A stretch of DNA of 25,127 bases from Cruorifilaria tuberocauda (lineage: Eukaryota > Nematoda > Chromadorea > Rhabditida > Onchocercidae), in the NCBI GenBank assembly GCA_013365365.1, contig JABVXU010000708.1, positions 1-25,127 on the forward strand, given 5' to 3'. The stretch's first letter is position 1, and every line of letters starts with the position of its first letter. The notes below the pieces were generated by a model, which was not told where the DNA came from, ran no database searches, and was given only the letters and a program-made list of their open reading frames with translations. Positions 1 to 12,764 of this stretch are shown here, piece by piece. The position numbers and the translations under genes were made by a program.

Positions 1-890
1 TTTCTAATCACTGCTTCGATTTCGTTATCGCTTGTAGTTTTCTTCTGATTAACTAATAACGGTGTACAATTTGTGGTATTATATAAATTTTCGGTAATAA
101 ACGAAGAGAGATGAGATTTTTGTATGGATTGGATGGATGGATTGTTAGAAGGAGAAAAGATTGATTACTTATTTGATCATCAGGAGGGGACGAGTAATAG
201 TGTCCAGTTATCGGTAATTTATCATCGATGCTTGAATTCATCAAAAATTAGGTCAGATCGAACAAAGAGAAGAAATAAAGAGAAAGAGAGAACGGACATC
301 TGGATAAAACTTCCACAATTGTAATTTAAAAGCAATCATTCCCTTCTTTTACTTTTTTTTTTTTTTTGCTTTTAGTAAGAAAGGATAATTCATAAAAGTT
401 TAAACAGATTTATTTTAATTTAATAATGAAAATTTTTATTTTAATTCAACTTTTTCATGTAAAAAAAAACGATCAGTATGTGATAGCCTCGATGAATTGA
501 ATTATGAAAAGAAATTTTGAAATTAAAAAAATGTAAAGAGAAAAGAAGAAAGGATAATGAAGTAGAAAAATGGAAATTAAAGTTCTTTAAATTAAAAAAT
601 TGACATGTTAATAGGTAGAAAATAAATTAATTTAAAACTTTAAGAATAAGTTGAAAGAGAGAAAAATCATGACAAGGTGATTGTACTGCTTTTGCACTTT
701 TTTTTTTTAATTGAAAAGATGTTGGCTGATTGATTGATTGGATATAATCGTAAAATTTGTGAGTGGATGGATGAATTTTTGTAAATGTACTTATCAAAAG
801 AAGATATTACAGTTAGTTTTGTAGTTTTCTTAATAAGCGATATTCTTGATTGTTAAAGTAATGATTTATTAATATACTATTAAAAATTTA

Positions 891-1338
891 GGTAAGTAAT
901 GATACTATAATGATAAAAGTAAAATAATTATGAAAATGGAATAAGTATATCTCGTAATAGTATAATAATAGTATAATAAAATGGTATATCTCTTTGTTTC
1001 TAGTCGTAATTAAACATTAATAAAATTAATATAATAGAACTTTTAATTAATATTAGTAATTTAATGATTCGTTAATTATTAATAGTTCAGGTAACTAGTG
1101 AGTAATAAAAGTGAAATAATTGTGAAAATGGAATGAAATAGTTTATCTCTTTGTTCCTAATCGTAATAAAACGTCAATAAAATTAACATAATAGAACTTT
1201 TAATTAATATTAGTAATTTAATGATTCATTTTAATTATTAATAAATTAGGTAAGTAATGATATTATAGTAATAAAAGTAAAGTAATTATGAAAATGAGTT
1301 GAAATAGTTTATCTCTTTGTTTCTAATCATAATGAAAC
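891..1338. repeat. Tandem repeat, about 160-200 bp unit, 2.5 copies
   Basis: Three successive copies start with GGTAAGTAATG or a near variant at 891, 1090 and 1249. Each is followed by a stretch reading roughly AAAAGTAAARTAATTATGAAAATG and then TATCTCTTTGTTYCTA. The first two copies end in the block AATAGAACTTTTAATTAATA; the third stops after the TCTCTTTGTT block. The first unit is about 40 bp longer because of an extra TATAATAGTA-rich segment. The copies are diverged but align over most of their length, so this is an old local tandem duplication without coding potential. Confidence 0.8.
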
Positions 1339-3562
1339 AGGCATGTAATAACAAATCATTTTCTATTATTATATCAATATTTTGTAGCAATAAAAGTGTT
1401 ATTGGTTTTTTTTTCTCCTCCACTTTAAAACTTCCGTTTTATTTTTACTTTAAATTTCATGCAAATTCATATTATTGAAGAGAGAATGATGTGAGATTGA
1501 AGAGAATGACGTGACGTGACGTGACGTGAAATGTTTCTTTTGCCATACTATATCTTATGAAAATCTGCTTATTTTTTTTTCTTGTTAGTTACAGGAAAAT
1601 CATTTTAGGTGAACAGGAAGGAGAAATGAGCTAAGAGCAGGATGGAAATTTCATTTGTGCAAATTAGGCAAATTACAATGACAAGGACATTGTCATTATA
1701 ATCTCAAAACAGGTGCTATGTATAATTACAAAAGGATTATACATTGATTTACATTACAATAAGATCGTACAAGTAAGTGAAAAATTATCAGTAAATTATT
1801 GATTTAAATGTTTGATTTGTTCACTTCTGCACAATTATGAGTAATACTTTCTTCTTTTTTTTTTATGGGATTTTCTTAGAGTTTAAAATTATTTAACATT
1901 TGCTTCCATATGTTTCTTAAATTTGAAATTTTTTAATTAGCAATTAAGAATATTATCAATTCACATATGCAATTTTATTATTTATTATCTGAAAATACTT
2001 ACTAAATACTGAAATTATTAGCAATGAAAAAACTTCTGTGTTTGAAATTTTTGAAATTTGCTATAAGATTGTTTTCATTACAATACATTAGAGTTCGATG
2101 ATATTCAGCAATGATTTTATCAGCATTTTATCTTCTCCTTACATGATCTTATCGTGATTTCAAGGCTATCATTTTTTTTTCTTTTCTTCTGTTGAATTCA
2201 TTTCTCAATTTAATTTTCTTCATTCATTAACGATGGAGAGAAAGCGGGATTTGAGAAATTTGATCATTCGTGTGATATGAATTCTGGTAAATTTTACGAG
2301 AAGAAATTTTGCATTCAAACTTTCTCCCTCTCAAATATTCTACTAAAATAAGAATTTGTAAATGATATTAGTTAAATAATGAAATTAATCTATCACCATA
2401 GAGAATGAGCGAAATTTATTATTAGCTTATTAAATCTCACTTAAGTTCACTTGCATTCAAAAAATTTTTCATATTGATTTAAATGATTTCTACTTTCTAT
2501 CATTTGTTTTTCGGAAATTTCGAAAATGATAAATATTTTTCTCAAATATTTCTATCTTAAATCGATGATAATCATCTTTTCTCAATCTCTCTAGAAATGA
2601 TCAATTAATTAAAACAAGCATTATCCATATTTAACCTGATAGTGATGGAGGTAAAATAAAAAATATCTCAATATTTACATCCAACAATAAATATATTTTC
2701 GTAAGAGAAAAGAAAATCAATCAATAGAGTATTCAGTCATCTTTTTCGTATCATCAATATCGGGTGAAAGAATTTCTGATTCATTTTCACCGGAATAATA
2801 AATGTCTGAGAGAGGAAAATGTCCTATTGTTTGTTGAGAACATTGTATATTTGAGAAAGAGAAAGAATAAAATTTGCATAATATTTATCATTCTGTTTAT
2901 TTTCTTCATTTCTATTAAGATAAATTCAGATTATAATCTATGTTTAAGTGTATAAACTAGTTTTATCTGTAAAATTTCCATTTCATTTCATTTCCATTTC
3001 CTTGAAATTCCAATGAATTTCATTGTTAAAATTATTTTAATTTACACGTACAAAAGTTAAGTTAAAAAAAAAAAGTATAATTATACGTTCATCACAAAAT
3101 GATCCGTTATTTTGAATTCTTTTTTTTTTTGGTTCATAGTTGTTAACTTTCCTTCTTCTTTATTAAATATTTCAAATAAAAAATTAAAATAATTTATTAT
3201 TTAAAAATCGTTTAATATTTTAGAATGATTATTATAGCATATTAAAATATAAAATGAAAGATTTTATTTTCACAGTGTTTATCATTTTTTCTTTTTTTTT
3301 GTTATCAGATAGAATTTTATCAGAGTGTTAAAAATTGTTATACTTAACAGATAATCATCTTTACTTACTTTAATTGAATTCTTTAAAGAGTTTTTGTTTT
3401 GCATGATGAAACAATATTACACTGTTGTAGGTAGCAGTTGACGAAGAGTTTTGCTGATAAATAAATAATCGTTTCATCATGATGATAATCTGATGATTTA
3501 AACTGGTTCATATGTCTCTGTTGTTGTTTGAATAATATTTAGGATATTGTTTAAATAGTTTT

Positions 3563-3566
<4 letters not shown>

Positions 3567-3596
<30 letters not shown>
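3567..3596. repeat. (CT)n microsatellite
   Basis: About 15 uninterrupted CT dinucleotides form a pure pyrimidine run. A short CTCTCTCT run recurs near 3691. No gene is nearby. Confidence 0.95.
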
Positions 3597-3598
<2 letters not shown>

Positions 3599-4340
3599 AT
3601 CCATAAGCCAAGTAATACAAGAGAGATAGAAAAATAATTTAAAAATTTTTTCATGAACTTATCATGACATGTGTCATTCTCGTTTCTTTTCTCTCTCTCT
3701 TTTCATTCTCAATTTTATAATTGCTTAAATTTTGCTTGTTTTTTTTTTTCAAAGTTATAAATCAAATTCCGGATAATTATCATTGTTAATTCATATTGAT
3801 TATTTCAAAGTCTAATTATTAATGATATTTTCATTAAATGTTAAATTAAATTCATTTAAAAAAAAATTACTTACTTAATTTTAGAATTTCTATATTTTAG
3901 TCTGCTTTTTTTCTTTACTAAATTCAATTAACCTTAAATTTTTAAATTTTTAATTGTCTAAATTACTGCAATTTGAACTATTTCAGATATATCTTTCCCA
4001 TCAATTTGCGGATATTCAAAATATTCTCTCACGCAAATGCAATAATAATAATAATAATACTAATAAATTAAAATTAAATAGTCATTATATTCATAGATAT
4101 AAATTCTTTCAGTAATTTCACTTAATTTGTTAAATAGTAATTTATTTTACAGCATTGATTAAATATTTCTCGTAATTCAGGTAATCTAATTTTCATTAAC
4201 TTTGATATTTGCGAGCTTAATTAAAAACTTGCGTGATACATTCATGATTGCAAATATACACTTAACATACGTACGTAGAATAATAGCATTTGTGATATAT
4301 TATGCTTTCGCTATTTCATTTCATGTAAAAAAGGGTGGAA

Positions 4341-4400
4341 AATTATTAAAATAAGAAATAATTTAATCTGAAATATTGAATTATATAAGATTGCTAATTA
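4341..4400 (+). repeat. Dispersed 60-bp direct repeat, copy 1
   Basis: This segment matches 4875-4934 at about 55 of 60 positions, including identical runs such as GAAATAATTTAAT and TATATAAGATTGCTAATTA. Four of the five differences I count are transitions. The copies lie about 534 bp apart in the same orientation. They could be remnants of a small mobile element or of a segmental duplication; no open frame lies between them. Confidence 0.7.
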
Positions 4401-4874
4401 GCTTAATTAAAGCTAAGGAGAAGGAAAAGCTGGAAGAGTTTACACCAAATTGGATAGTAAATTTAAAATTTTAGCTTCCTTCTAGATAGCTAAGTATGAA
4501 ATTAGGAATAATTAAATTGATAACAAGTAGGATCATACTTGTAAGATACTTTTGGAAGAGTAAGATATGTTATGCATTTCATGTAAAATGCTTCTTCTTT
4601 TTATTACTTTGCGATTGGCTGAAGAGGAATTGATAAAAGGACACGTTATCATCTATTTACTATCAATATCAATAGATATCGATTTGTTGCACAAAAATTT
4701 GATCATATATTTATCAGAAAAATATAATCATTTTAATTAGCAAATGGAGGAATAATCGATGAATTAAATAATCCTAAATGAAAAAAGCAAACTATAAATT
4801 AAATAGTACTTAATTCATGGATTATACTTGCGAACGGAAAAGTATTACTTAATCTATTAGTTGATAAAATAGTA

Positions 4875-4934
4875 AATTATTGAAATGGGAAATAATTTAA
4901 TTTGAAATATTGCATTATATAAGATTGCTAATTA
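4875..4934 (+). repeat. Dispersed 60-bp direct repeat, copy 2
   Basis: This is the partner of the segment at 4341-4400, in the same orientation. Similarity ends just after GATTGCTAATTA, where this copy runs into a TTAATTAATTAG stretch. Confidence 0.7.
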
Positions 4935-5329
4935 ATTAATTAGTTAATTAAGAATAGATTGTTATGAGATAAAATAGAAGATATAATTGATAGATATGAT
5001 GATGATAGGAAGAGAAGAGAGTGAGGAAATTCGTGACGATTACAAATAGTGGTCAAAATAGAAGCAACCGATATTGTAGTGCTTCCTATCTATCTCACTT
5101 TCACCTTTCTATCTTTTTATTTCACAAAATGTTTGGATGGAAAAGGAGCGATGGTTTTTTCGCTTCTATTGATTAGCTTCATGTCCTTTTTGTTTGAATT
5201 TCTATCAGATTTCATTCATTGAATCATTTCATCGAAAATATCATTTATTTGTTGATCGCTTCGTTGATTGATTGATTGATTGATTGCTTGTGCAAGTGAT
5301 CAGAATATGATTGCGAAGGGAGTAGGGTA

Positions 5330-5660
5330 ATCAGAAAATGACAGAGAGTAATCAGGAATGATCAGGGGTAATCAGTAAATAAAAGAGTAATCAAGAAGTG
5401 ATGGAGAGTAATCAGTAAATGATAGAGAGTAACTAGGGAATGATAGTGATCGGGAAATGATAGGAGGTAATCAGAAATAAAGGAGTAATCAAGAAATGAT
5501 GGAGAGTAATCAGTAAATAATAGAGGGTAATCAGGAAGTGATAGAGAATGATTAGGGTAATCAGTAAATAAAAGAGTAATCAAGGAGTGATGGCGAGTAA
5601 TCAGTAAATGATAGAGGGTAATCAGGAAGTGATAGGGAATGATTAGGATAATCAGAATGA
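5330..5660. repeat. GTAATCAG minisatellite with ~90-bp higher-order unit
   Basis: About 15 imperfect units of 19-22 bp are each built around GTAATCAG or GTAATCAA followed by AAATGATAG-like sequence. A higher-order pattern is visible: the subunit starting GTAATCAGTAAATAAAAGAG or a variant recurs at 5368, 5467 and 5557 (spacings 99 and 90). A 73-codon minus-strand open frame here only reflects repeat periodicity (Ser/Leu/Tyr/Asp-rich) and is not called as a gene. A run of GATT units at 5263-5286 lies just upstream. Confidence 0.85.
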
Positions 5661-7040
5661 AGAAATGATAAAGAGTTTGTAGATAATATAATAATTATGC
5701 AATATGTTTATTATTTTGTTTGCAATGGAAGATTGATAACATTTGTTTATCGAATCATTTCAATTAATCCTAATTGATAAGTGATAATAATCGAATAATC
5801 ATTCATAACATGTTAATAGATGAGATTATTTTGCAAATTGTTTGTGATAAGTTTGAAAATTAATCATTTATTTGTTTATTAGAAATTTGGAGAGGAAATT
5901 ATGAAATTGTTGTATGTTTTATTCTAATCGATAATTGACCTATTTCAACTAAAGTTTAGCAATTCACATCACCGCGAAACCTTAGATAATTAAAATAGTG
6001 AAAAAAACTGTTTGCGACAATTAACATTCAGCATTTAAATCTATAATTGTTTTATTAGAAGAGAATTCGTAATTGATCTATTGGATTTATTTTTTGATGG
6101 TACTTCATAGAACTGGTATAGAACTGCCAGACTTAAATTACAGCTAATAATTTATACCGGAAATTTATGAATGGCTAATAGCTATTAGAGGAAATAAAAT
6201 GGCATTTTAAGGTAGGATGTGGTAGAAAGGTCAAAAAATACGCTACAAACAATTAAAACTATTTTCTTTTTTTTTTCGATTTGAATTGTTCCGTCTATTA
6301 TTGACGAATATTACTGTCATTACAGTTTTCATTTATTTCACTTTCATCATTTTTCACCCAATCATTCATAAATTTTTTATTCTACCAATTTAATCTGACC
6401 GATTTTATTTACTCCGTATTCGGAATCTTTTTACTGAACCGATAACGTGAGGTAATATTTCTTATTTAAATGATAATAAAAGTTTAGATTATGTTGTATT
6501 ACTAATTTGTAACGATAGTAAAACTGTAAATGAAAGTAAAAACTCGTGAGTTATTTGATTCACTGAATTATTCTTACTAATTAATTGAACATTTTAATTT
6601 ATAGTTTAATTCTTGCTAAATTAACAGTCATGCTAGGATTCGTATAAATATAAAGTAACGAATAATAATTATAGAAGTAGAAACGAGAAAAATATCAGCC
6701 TTAGATGACACGGATTTAAATGACCTGATTTAACAATTCAAATACTTTTTGTAGTAATTAAGGTTCTTCTGATAATTCACTCATCAAATAAGGCCTCAAC
6801 AATAATCATCATTGATTACCTCCATTTTCGATATTAATAAAGTGATGATATGTGATGGATACTTGGAAAATGTTGTTAATGATCACTGATCACATTTTTA
6901 TTTTGATATAGATTTCTTAAGTTATTAGTATTCATTGATATTTCAATAGCAATATTGTAAATATTCTACTTATAACTTATTGTACAATTTAATTTAACTT
7001 ATGAAATTATTTAAAGTAAGAGAATTTTTGCTATTTTAAA

Positions 7041-7046
7041 TTCCAG
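7041..7046 (+). promoter_or_regulatory. Splice acceptor upstream of C1GALT1 start (trans-splice candidate)
   Basis: TTCCAG preceded by T-rich sequence lies 55 bases before the ATG at 7102, and no coding exon is recognisable upstream. In nematodes such a site is typical for spliced-leader addition to the 5' end of an mRNA. A cis-spliced 5' untranslated exon is the alternative. Confidence 0.45.
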
Positions 7047-7101
7047 AATTGATAACAGAAGCTATGTTCAAATTATCCATCGATTGATTTTAATTCACAA
7101 A

Positions 7102-10100
7102 ATGGTTTTAGTTTCTATCATTGGTAGAAAAATGCCGCTTAATGTGCGGTCATTGTCATCCGGATTTTATGTGTTATTAGGTGTTATCATTGGATTCTCT
7201 CTCTCATTTCTATCTCTATCGGGTAAGTTTTCCAGTTTTACAAATAGTTTCTCAGTGATATTAAATTGAATACATTACCTTATACTTATACTTGATACGA
7301 GCTACATTACCTTATACGTATACCTGATACGACCTGATTCTTTAGGTTTAAAAATCATTTTCCATCAAATTGACTTTAAAACATGCAATTAACTTTTAGC
7401 ATTAGAGATTAAAAAGTGATCGATCATTGCTGCTACTGTTAATTATTGATTGGAACCGATCACCATCATCGATAATTATTAATTAAAATTATTATCTTGA
7501 ATTTTATTGTTGTAGAGAAGATTTTGCTTATCTTTAAAAATTTTACTCATTCATTTATATAATTTTATTTGCCTTAAAAATTGAAAATTTAAAAAGGAAA
7601 ATAACTTTAAATCATCTCATGCTAAAAGTAGATAACTGTAATGAGGCAAAAGTAATCGTAACTTATACTTTTCCTCTTATCAGGTAATTATATTGTAACT
7701 TTACCAATGGCTCGATTAGCTGCTAAACAAAATATTGAACAGATTTCCGAGCACTTTGATGATGCGCACAACGAATGGGAAGTTAATGATGATAATGCAC
7801 CGAATGTTCCCATATATTTTCATGAAAATGGGACCAATCTACATGATGGTATTTACTTATCTTTTGAATTATCTATTCCGGATTCAAGAATAAAGCCTAA
7901 TTCAGATTTTTTGCTCCCGATTCGGCAGTCTTTTAGTTTTTCAAGTTTTCAAGATTATCTAAAATTTCGAGTAAATTGATACACTAATTATAGATGATGA
8001 TTCTATGGCAAAGTTATTAGAGTCAAAGGTACGAATATTTTGTTGGATATTGACGGGAAAGCAGAATCATGAGAAAAGAGCAAGACACGTGAAAGCAACG
8101 TGGAGTCGGCGTTGTTCAAAGTAAGTAAAATATTTTTATCAGTTATAATAATATATAATGTTTTAACCATATACCATTTTATCAACAAATTTGAATATCC
8201 TACGATTTCTCTTTCTGAACGAAGTAAGGCATATTTTGATTGGGAAGAAATTGAAAGGTTAAAAGGTTAGATATGAGAAAGTAAATTGAATCATTTTGAA
8301 ATGATAAGAGTTAAATAGGCCAATATTATTTCAATCATCAAAACTGAAGTAATAATCACTGTTAGTTATTGATTGATAGGTAATAAAATATAAAAAACGT
8401 GTTTGGTTATTTGATGGAAATGGAATTGAAAAGATAGAAAAGTTTCATTTGCAAACTTATTTCTCTTCTTCATAATACTTCTACATATAATTTACTTTTA
8501 TAAATTTAAATTTGAATTTATCATTGCAAAATTTATGCATACTAAAAAGTTGCAAAATAATAAATAAAATTTATAAATATTTTCAATTTCAGGTACATAT
8601 TTATGTCTTCGGAAGCAGATCCATCCTTACCATCAATAAATTTGAACATATCAGAAGGTCGTGATCATTTATGGGCTAAAACAAAAGCAGCATTTAAATA
8701 TTTGCATGATTTTTATCTCAATGATTATGATTGGTTTATGAAAGCAGACGATGATACATATGTTATCGTAGAAAATTTAAGGTTTCATTTTTATTCTTTC
8801 TTCATTCTTAGGAATAAAATATGTTGGAATTTGTTCATAGACTTTGAGGAGTGGGTATTTTTTCTGCTTTTCCATTCATTTGTTATTATGCAACCTTGAC
8901 ATGCTCCATTTTTAGTTTATTTCCCTTAAAAAAAAACTCTGAACATACAAATGATGAAAGAATTTATGGGAAAGATAAAAGTAAGAAATGAAAAATTAAG
9001 GTGAAAGTAATAATGATAATATATTTTATTTTATGCATGATATTTGATTTCAGGTTTATGCTATTGGCACATAATCCAAATGAACCGGTTTGGTTTGGCT
9101 GTAAATTTAAACCATTCACAAAGCAAGGTTATATGAGTGGTGGAGCTGGTTATGTGCTTTCTAGAGCAGCTCTGAAAAAATTTGTCAACGAAGCACTGCC
9201 GGTAATTTTATCTTAATTAGATGAGTGATATTGAAAATATCTAGTTAGCTAGGAGAATATTTAATGTATTAGCTAATTATTTACTAAGATAAATTATTAT
9301 TACAGCGAAGAAGGTAAACTGATATATGGGAGAGTTTTTTTTTTAACTTCTATTAAACTTTTCGGAGATATTAATTTTCTAAATGATTATAATGGAGCGA
9401 AATTAAGGATCCCAATAAATGTAAGAGAAGTGAAGCTGGTGCGGAAGATGCAGAAATCGGAAAATGCTTGGAAAAGGTTGGCGTAAAGGCAGGTGATTCA
9501 AGAGATGCTGAGGGTCATCACAGGTTAATTATAGTTATTTATGTGGAGGAAATGTTTAACTTGATCTTCCTCAATAAATGCTCATGCTTGTTAGCTCATG
9601 GCAATCGTTCTAACCGGACTAATAATGTTTCAGATTTTTACCATTTGTACCAGCACATCATTTGACCCCGGGACATGTAGATAAAAAATTCTGGTTCTGG
9701 AAGTATACATATTATCCTATTGAACAGGTTTATTTCTTTCATTCTGCAATAAATGCTTATGCTTTTCACATCATCCTATTGTTCAGCTTAAATCGATTCC
9801 TAGGAATCTATCTATCGGTATTTGTTCTGACTTTTCAGAAGTTCTAGCCTATCTCTTTGATTTAGCTAGAGAAATTCTAGTCCTTATTTGAAAATCAAAA
9901 TCTTTGATAATACTGCTTATCATTTATCATACTAAAAAGACTCCAGATAATGAAATGAAATTTCGTTTAATTTTAATTTAATGTTTTTAAAAGATTAATT
10001 TTGCGTGTTTAAAACTTTATAGTTTTCTTGATGTTCAATGTACAATCTTCAAGTAACTATTTTTTTTGTATAGGGTCCAGAATGTTGTAGTGATTATGCA

Positions 10101-10762
10101 GTATCGTTTCATTACGTGGATCCTTCATTGATGTACGTCCTAGAATATCTCATTTATCATCTGCGACCTTTCGGTTAGTTCAATTTTGGAAAAAACTGAT
10201 TTGTACTTACTTATTCAAGATTCTTCAGAGAATTTTACATTTAAGTTATAGCACTTTTTTTTTCATTGTTTTCAATCTTTAGCTAAAACTCTGATTAATT
10301 GAATATAGCTCATTATAAGCTTCTAGTTTAAACTCTTATTAAATTTCCATGAGTGAATGTTATAGTTTAAACTCGTGAGTGAGATTCTATAATTCTGGAA
10401 ATGTCTTGATATAGGGTTTCCATAAGTTAAATTCCATAATTCTGGAAATGTCTTGATATAGAGTTACATAATCACTTTTTTTTAATTCCCGATATCAAGA
10501 ATTACCCAATCTCATTAAAGTTATTAAGGTCAGAGATTCAAAATGATTCTTTGCTTGATTTTAAGGAATTACAAAAAGGTTGAATTCACAATCAGTAGTA
10601 GCAGCGTATCATTTGGCGGTGAATAATATGGGTCCAGATGACGTATTCAAAAAAGTTATTGCTCCAAACAAAACCGTAATTTCGGACTCGTCGGAACTGG
10701 AAATTCTGCTAAGATCACCGGAGAAAATGGAAATATCAGCGGAGAAAAAAGGAAATAGGTGA
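7102..10762 (+). CDS. C1GALT1: Core 1 beta-1,3-galactosyltransferase (T-synthase), 9 exons
   Basis: Complete 418-residue gene. Exons: 7102-7222, 7684-7848, 7994-8120, 8593-8781, 9054-9201, 9408-9523, 9634-9727, 10074-10173 and 10566-10762; all junctions keep frame and the coding length is 1257 nt. By family, a GT31 type II Golgi membrane enzyme that transfers galactose from UDP-Gal to GalNAc-Ser/Thr, making core 1 (T antigen) mucin-type O-glycans. Visible: short cytosolic N-terminus, signal anchor at ~21-40, stem to ~100, catalytic domain ~108-353. Motifs are VRIFCW and HVKATW in exon 3, the metal-binding DDD at 190-192, [13 protein letters not shown] at 225-237, EDAEIGKC at 263-270, AGDSRD at 278-283, FVPAHH at 293-298, paired cysteines 324-325 and FHYVD at 332-336. 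Three N-glycosylation sequons lie at 89, 156 and 388. The ATG at 7102 is the first in an open stretch that begins after a stop at 7012; Met11 is an alternative start. The last 64 residues are a lysine/serine-rich tail that I could not align to the vertebrate enzyme. Paralogues exist in nematodes, so orthology to the main T-synthase is likely but unproven. Confidence 0.95.
7271..7334 (+). repeat. 32-bp tandem duplication in C1GALT1 intron 1
   Basis: Two adjacent 32-bp copies (7271-7302 and 7303-7334) share TACATTACCTTATAC and GATACGA and differ at three positions. The repeat lies within the first intron and leaves the exons untouched. Confidence 0.85.
10384..10465 (+). repeat. 35-bp direct repeat, 47-bp period, in C1GALT1 intron 8
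   Basis: Copies at 10384-10418 and 10431-10465 share ATAATTCTGGAAATGTCTTG and differ only by two transitions. Just upstream, TAGTTTAAACTC also occurs twice (near 10325 and 10363), so the intron grew by local duplication. Confidence 0.85.
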
Positions 10763-11611
10763 TAATTTGTCTAGCAGAATGAGGAAGACAATGACATTGA
10801 CCAAAATATGATGTCAATCTTCTAGTTGTTCGTTGTAAATTTGGAAAGTACTTTAATACCATTTCTTATAAAAGCTTATTATTAGAGAAGACTGAAATAT
10901 ATAAGATGATTTTATAGTTGTTAGCATTTTCAGCAATTGTACTAAAGCCTATTCAAACTTTTTCTTTTCCTTTCATATCGTTGATTAACCTTGTTGTTAA
11001 TAACGAAATCATACTCGTTTTCATTCTTTCAAAGATCTCATCTAATTTCTTTTGTTTTTTGCTTACTTATTCAAATTTTCGTTTGATATGAAATGAACTG
11101 TAACGGATGATTTTATGGATAGTTTTGGTTATTTATCACTTTTTTCTTTCATACTAAGCAATCTATATGAATCCTATAATATCATTTTAGGTTTTTTTCT
11201 TTCACGATACGGGTTCCTAATTTAATTGATCATATTTTCTTCTTGTATATCCCTTCTTTCATTTTTCCTTTCTCATCGTTGTAAAGTTTTCTTTTGATTG
11301 CATGTAATACAATCGTAATAACTTTTCATGATTGTAATCACTATCAATTTTTTTTCTATTTGTTTTAATAATTGTTTGTTTTCAAATTAAGATAATAATC
11401 GTAGTAAATCATGATTTATCTTTTGATAATCTTTTTTTTTTATACAAAAAAAGTTACTATTATTGATAAGCATGAGATTTAACAGATGATATTCTTTATA
11501 GCTTAATATTCTCTTTACCTTTCATGAAAAATAGTCATTTCTTCTTCTGCTCATTATTTGTTTGTTTGTTTTTTTCCATTTCCATTATTGCTTACCTGTT
11601 TCTTACCTTCT

Positions 11612-11660
11612 TCATTGTATATATATATACATACACACATATATATATATGTGTATGTAT
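11612..11660. repeat. TA/CA alternating palindrome
   Basis: TACATACACACA followed by a TA run and then TGTGTATGTA forms a near-perfect inverted repeat of alternating purine and pyrimidine. It could extrude a cruciform or adopt a non-B conformation. It may equally be a compound microsatellite. Confidence 0.7.
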
Positions 11661-11751
11661 AGACATCCGTTATCAGTTGCTTTAACAATTAAACATTTTT
11701 TTCATTTTCATGAATTGTTACTTTTTTTTTGAAATTAAATCTTTTTTTATG

Positions 11752-11846
11752 ATCCAAATATAAGCATGATATGAGCTTTTATAAATCCAAATATAAGCAT
11801 GATATGAGCTTTTATAAATCCAAATATAAGCATGATATGAGCTTTT
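11752..11846 (+). repeat. 33-bp tandem repeat, 2.9 identical copies
   Basis: Units begin at 11752, 11785 and 11818 with ATCCAAATATAAGCATGATA. The copies appear identical, which points to a recent duplication. The third ends in a T run. The array lies in the spacer between the two complete genes. Confidence 0.95.
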
Positions 11847-12746
11847 TTTTTTCGCAGAAAAGATTTAAAACATGCAATTAATCTTTTGGGAGAAGTAAAT
11901 AGAAAAACATTCGTTGCAATTAGTTTTAATTATTTTAAAACAGTTAATATGAGCAATGACTTTTTATCAATTTCAATAAATTACTTTGATTTTTCTGCTT
12001 GAATATATTTTAGCTAGCATTTACCCTTGGAGTATGGAAGAATTTATCTTGATTTCTATATATGCATATGGTTTTATGTATTTATATATTTGGATGAATT
12101 CGTTTGTTGCAAAATTCCATTTGTACTTTTTGCAAGTGTAACATGACGGATTTGTTTTACTTCATTGTTGATTACTGATAAAGAGAATTTAAGCTTGACC
12201 TTTGGAATGCCTAATTTTTGTATGGAAAAAAATTAACTCTTTAAGAGAGTAACATTAAAACATTTGGTATATTTAAAGAATAAACGAAAAAGTTTTTTAG
12301 GATGTCTAAAGTAATTTATAGTCATTGATGGCTAAGATATATAGAGCCTCAAGAGGAAGTTTGTTTACCTTCGGAAAAGACATAATCTGATTTACGTACA
12401 TGATCCTGGAGCAAAACTTTTTGAAAATTTTGTTGATCTTTCTCAAAATTTGAAATATCACAGCTACTCTATTTAATCGTCAATTATGCAATCATTCCTG
12501 TAGTTTTCAGTTCTTTAATTAGTTTTATGATATGTTTAAAAAGTTACCCCAGTAGATAACTCAATGAGAGTAAAGATAGGTATCTTCAAGGTAAATATTT
12601 ACCTTCACCCTATTTAATAGAATAGCAGTTTATACATGAATGGATTAGGACGTGGTAAAAGTAATAAATATAAATGATAAGTTAAAAGCGGATCAGATAA
12701 GTAAGTAAAATTAATTGGTATGCTGTATATGAATAACTGATATTAT

Positions 12747-12757
12747 TTTTTTGCAAG
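12747..12757 (+). promoter_or_regulatory. Splice acceptor 7 bases before SHPK start (trans-splice candidate)
   Basis: A T run followed by GCAAG ends at 12757, leaving only seven bases before the ATG at 12765. The very short leader and the lack of an upstream exon fit spliced-leader trans-splicing. A 5' untranslated cis exon remains possible. Confidence 0.5.
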
Positions 12758-12764
12758 GATTTCG

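Larger units (their letters stand above)
1..7040. other. Gene-poor AT-rich intergenic region
   Basis: No exon chain with credible splice sites and coding-like composition was found on either strand over these 7 kb. The longest open frames (about 60-73 codons) are AT-driven or lie inside repeats. The first ~320 bases are slightly richer in G+C and hold a 66-codon open frame at 124-324 (+) with no recognisable motif; they could belong to a gene off the left edge or be 5' untranslated sequence. The rest is homopolymer A/T runs, short GATT runs (725-740, 5263-5286), a short GACGT pentamer run near 1507-1530, and the repeats listed separately. Confidence 0.6.
10763..12757. other. Intergenic region between C1GALT1 and SHPK
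   Basis: No gene is supported in these 2 kb. A TATAAA at 10867-10872 is the nearest polyadenylation-like hexamer after the C1GALT1 stop and is weak. The remainder is T-rich sequence with an AT palindrome near 11628-11660 and the 33-bp triplication at 11752-11846. The gap would permit independent promoters for the two genes, although operons with long gaps are known in some nematodes. Confidence 0.6.

Noticed and set aside
2764..2955. 63-codon plus-strand frame with a hydrophobic stretch
   Set aside because: Ile/Phe/Lys/Asn-rich composition is what AT-rich non-coding DNA gives; no splice or start support.
5362..5583. 73-codon minus-strand frame rich in Leu, Ser, Tyr and Asp
   Set aside because: It is the translation of the GTAATCAG minisatellite.
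5330..5660. Repeat-spacer pattern resembling a CRISPR array
   Set aside because: The units are degenerate, the spacers are repeats themselves, and the genome is eukaryotic.
8003..8188. 61-codon minus-strand frame
   Set aside because: Antisense shadow of C1GALT1 exon 3.
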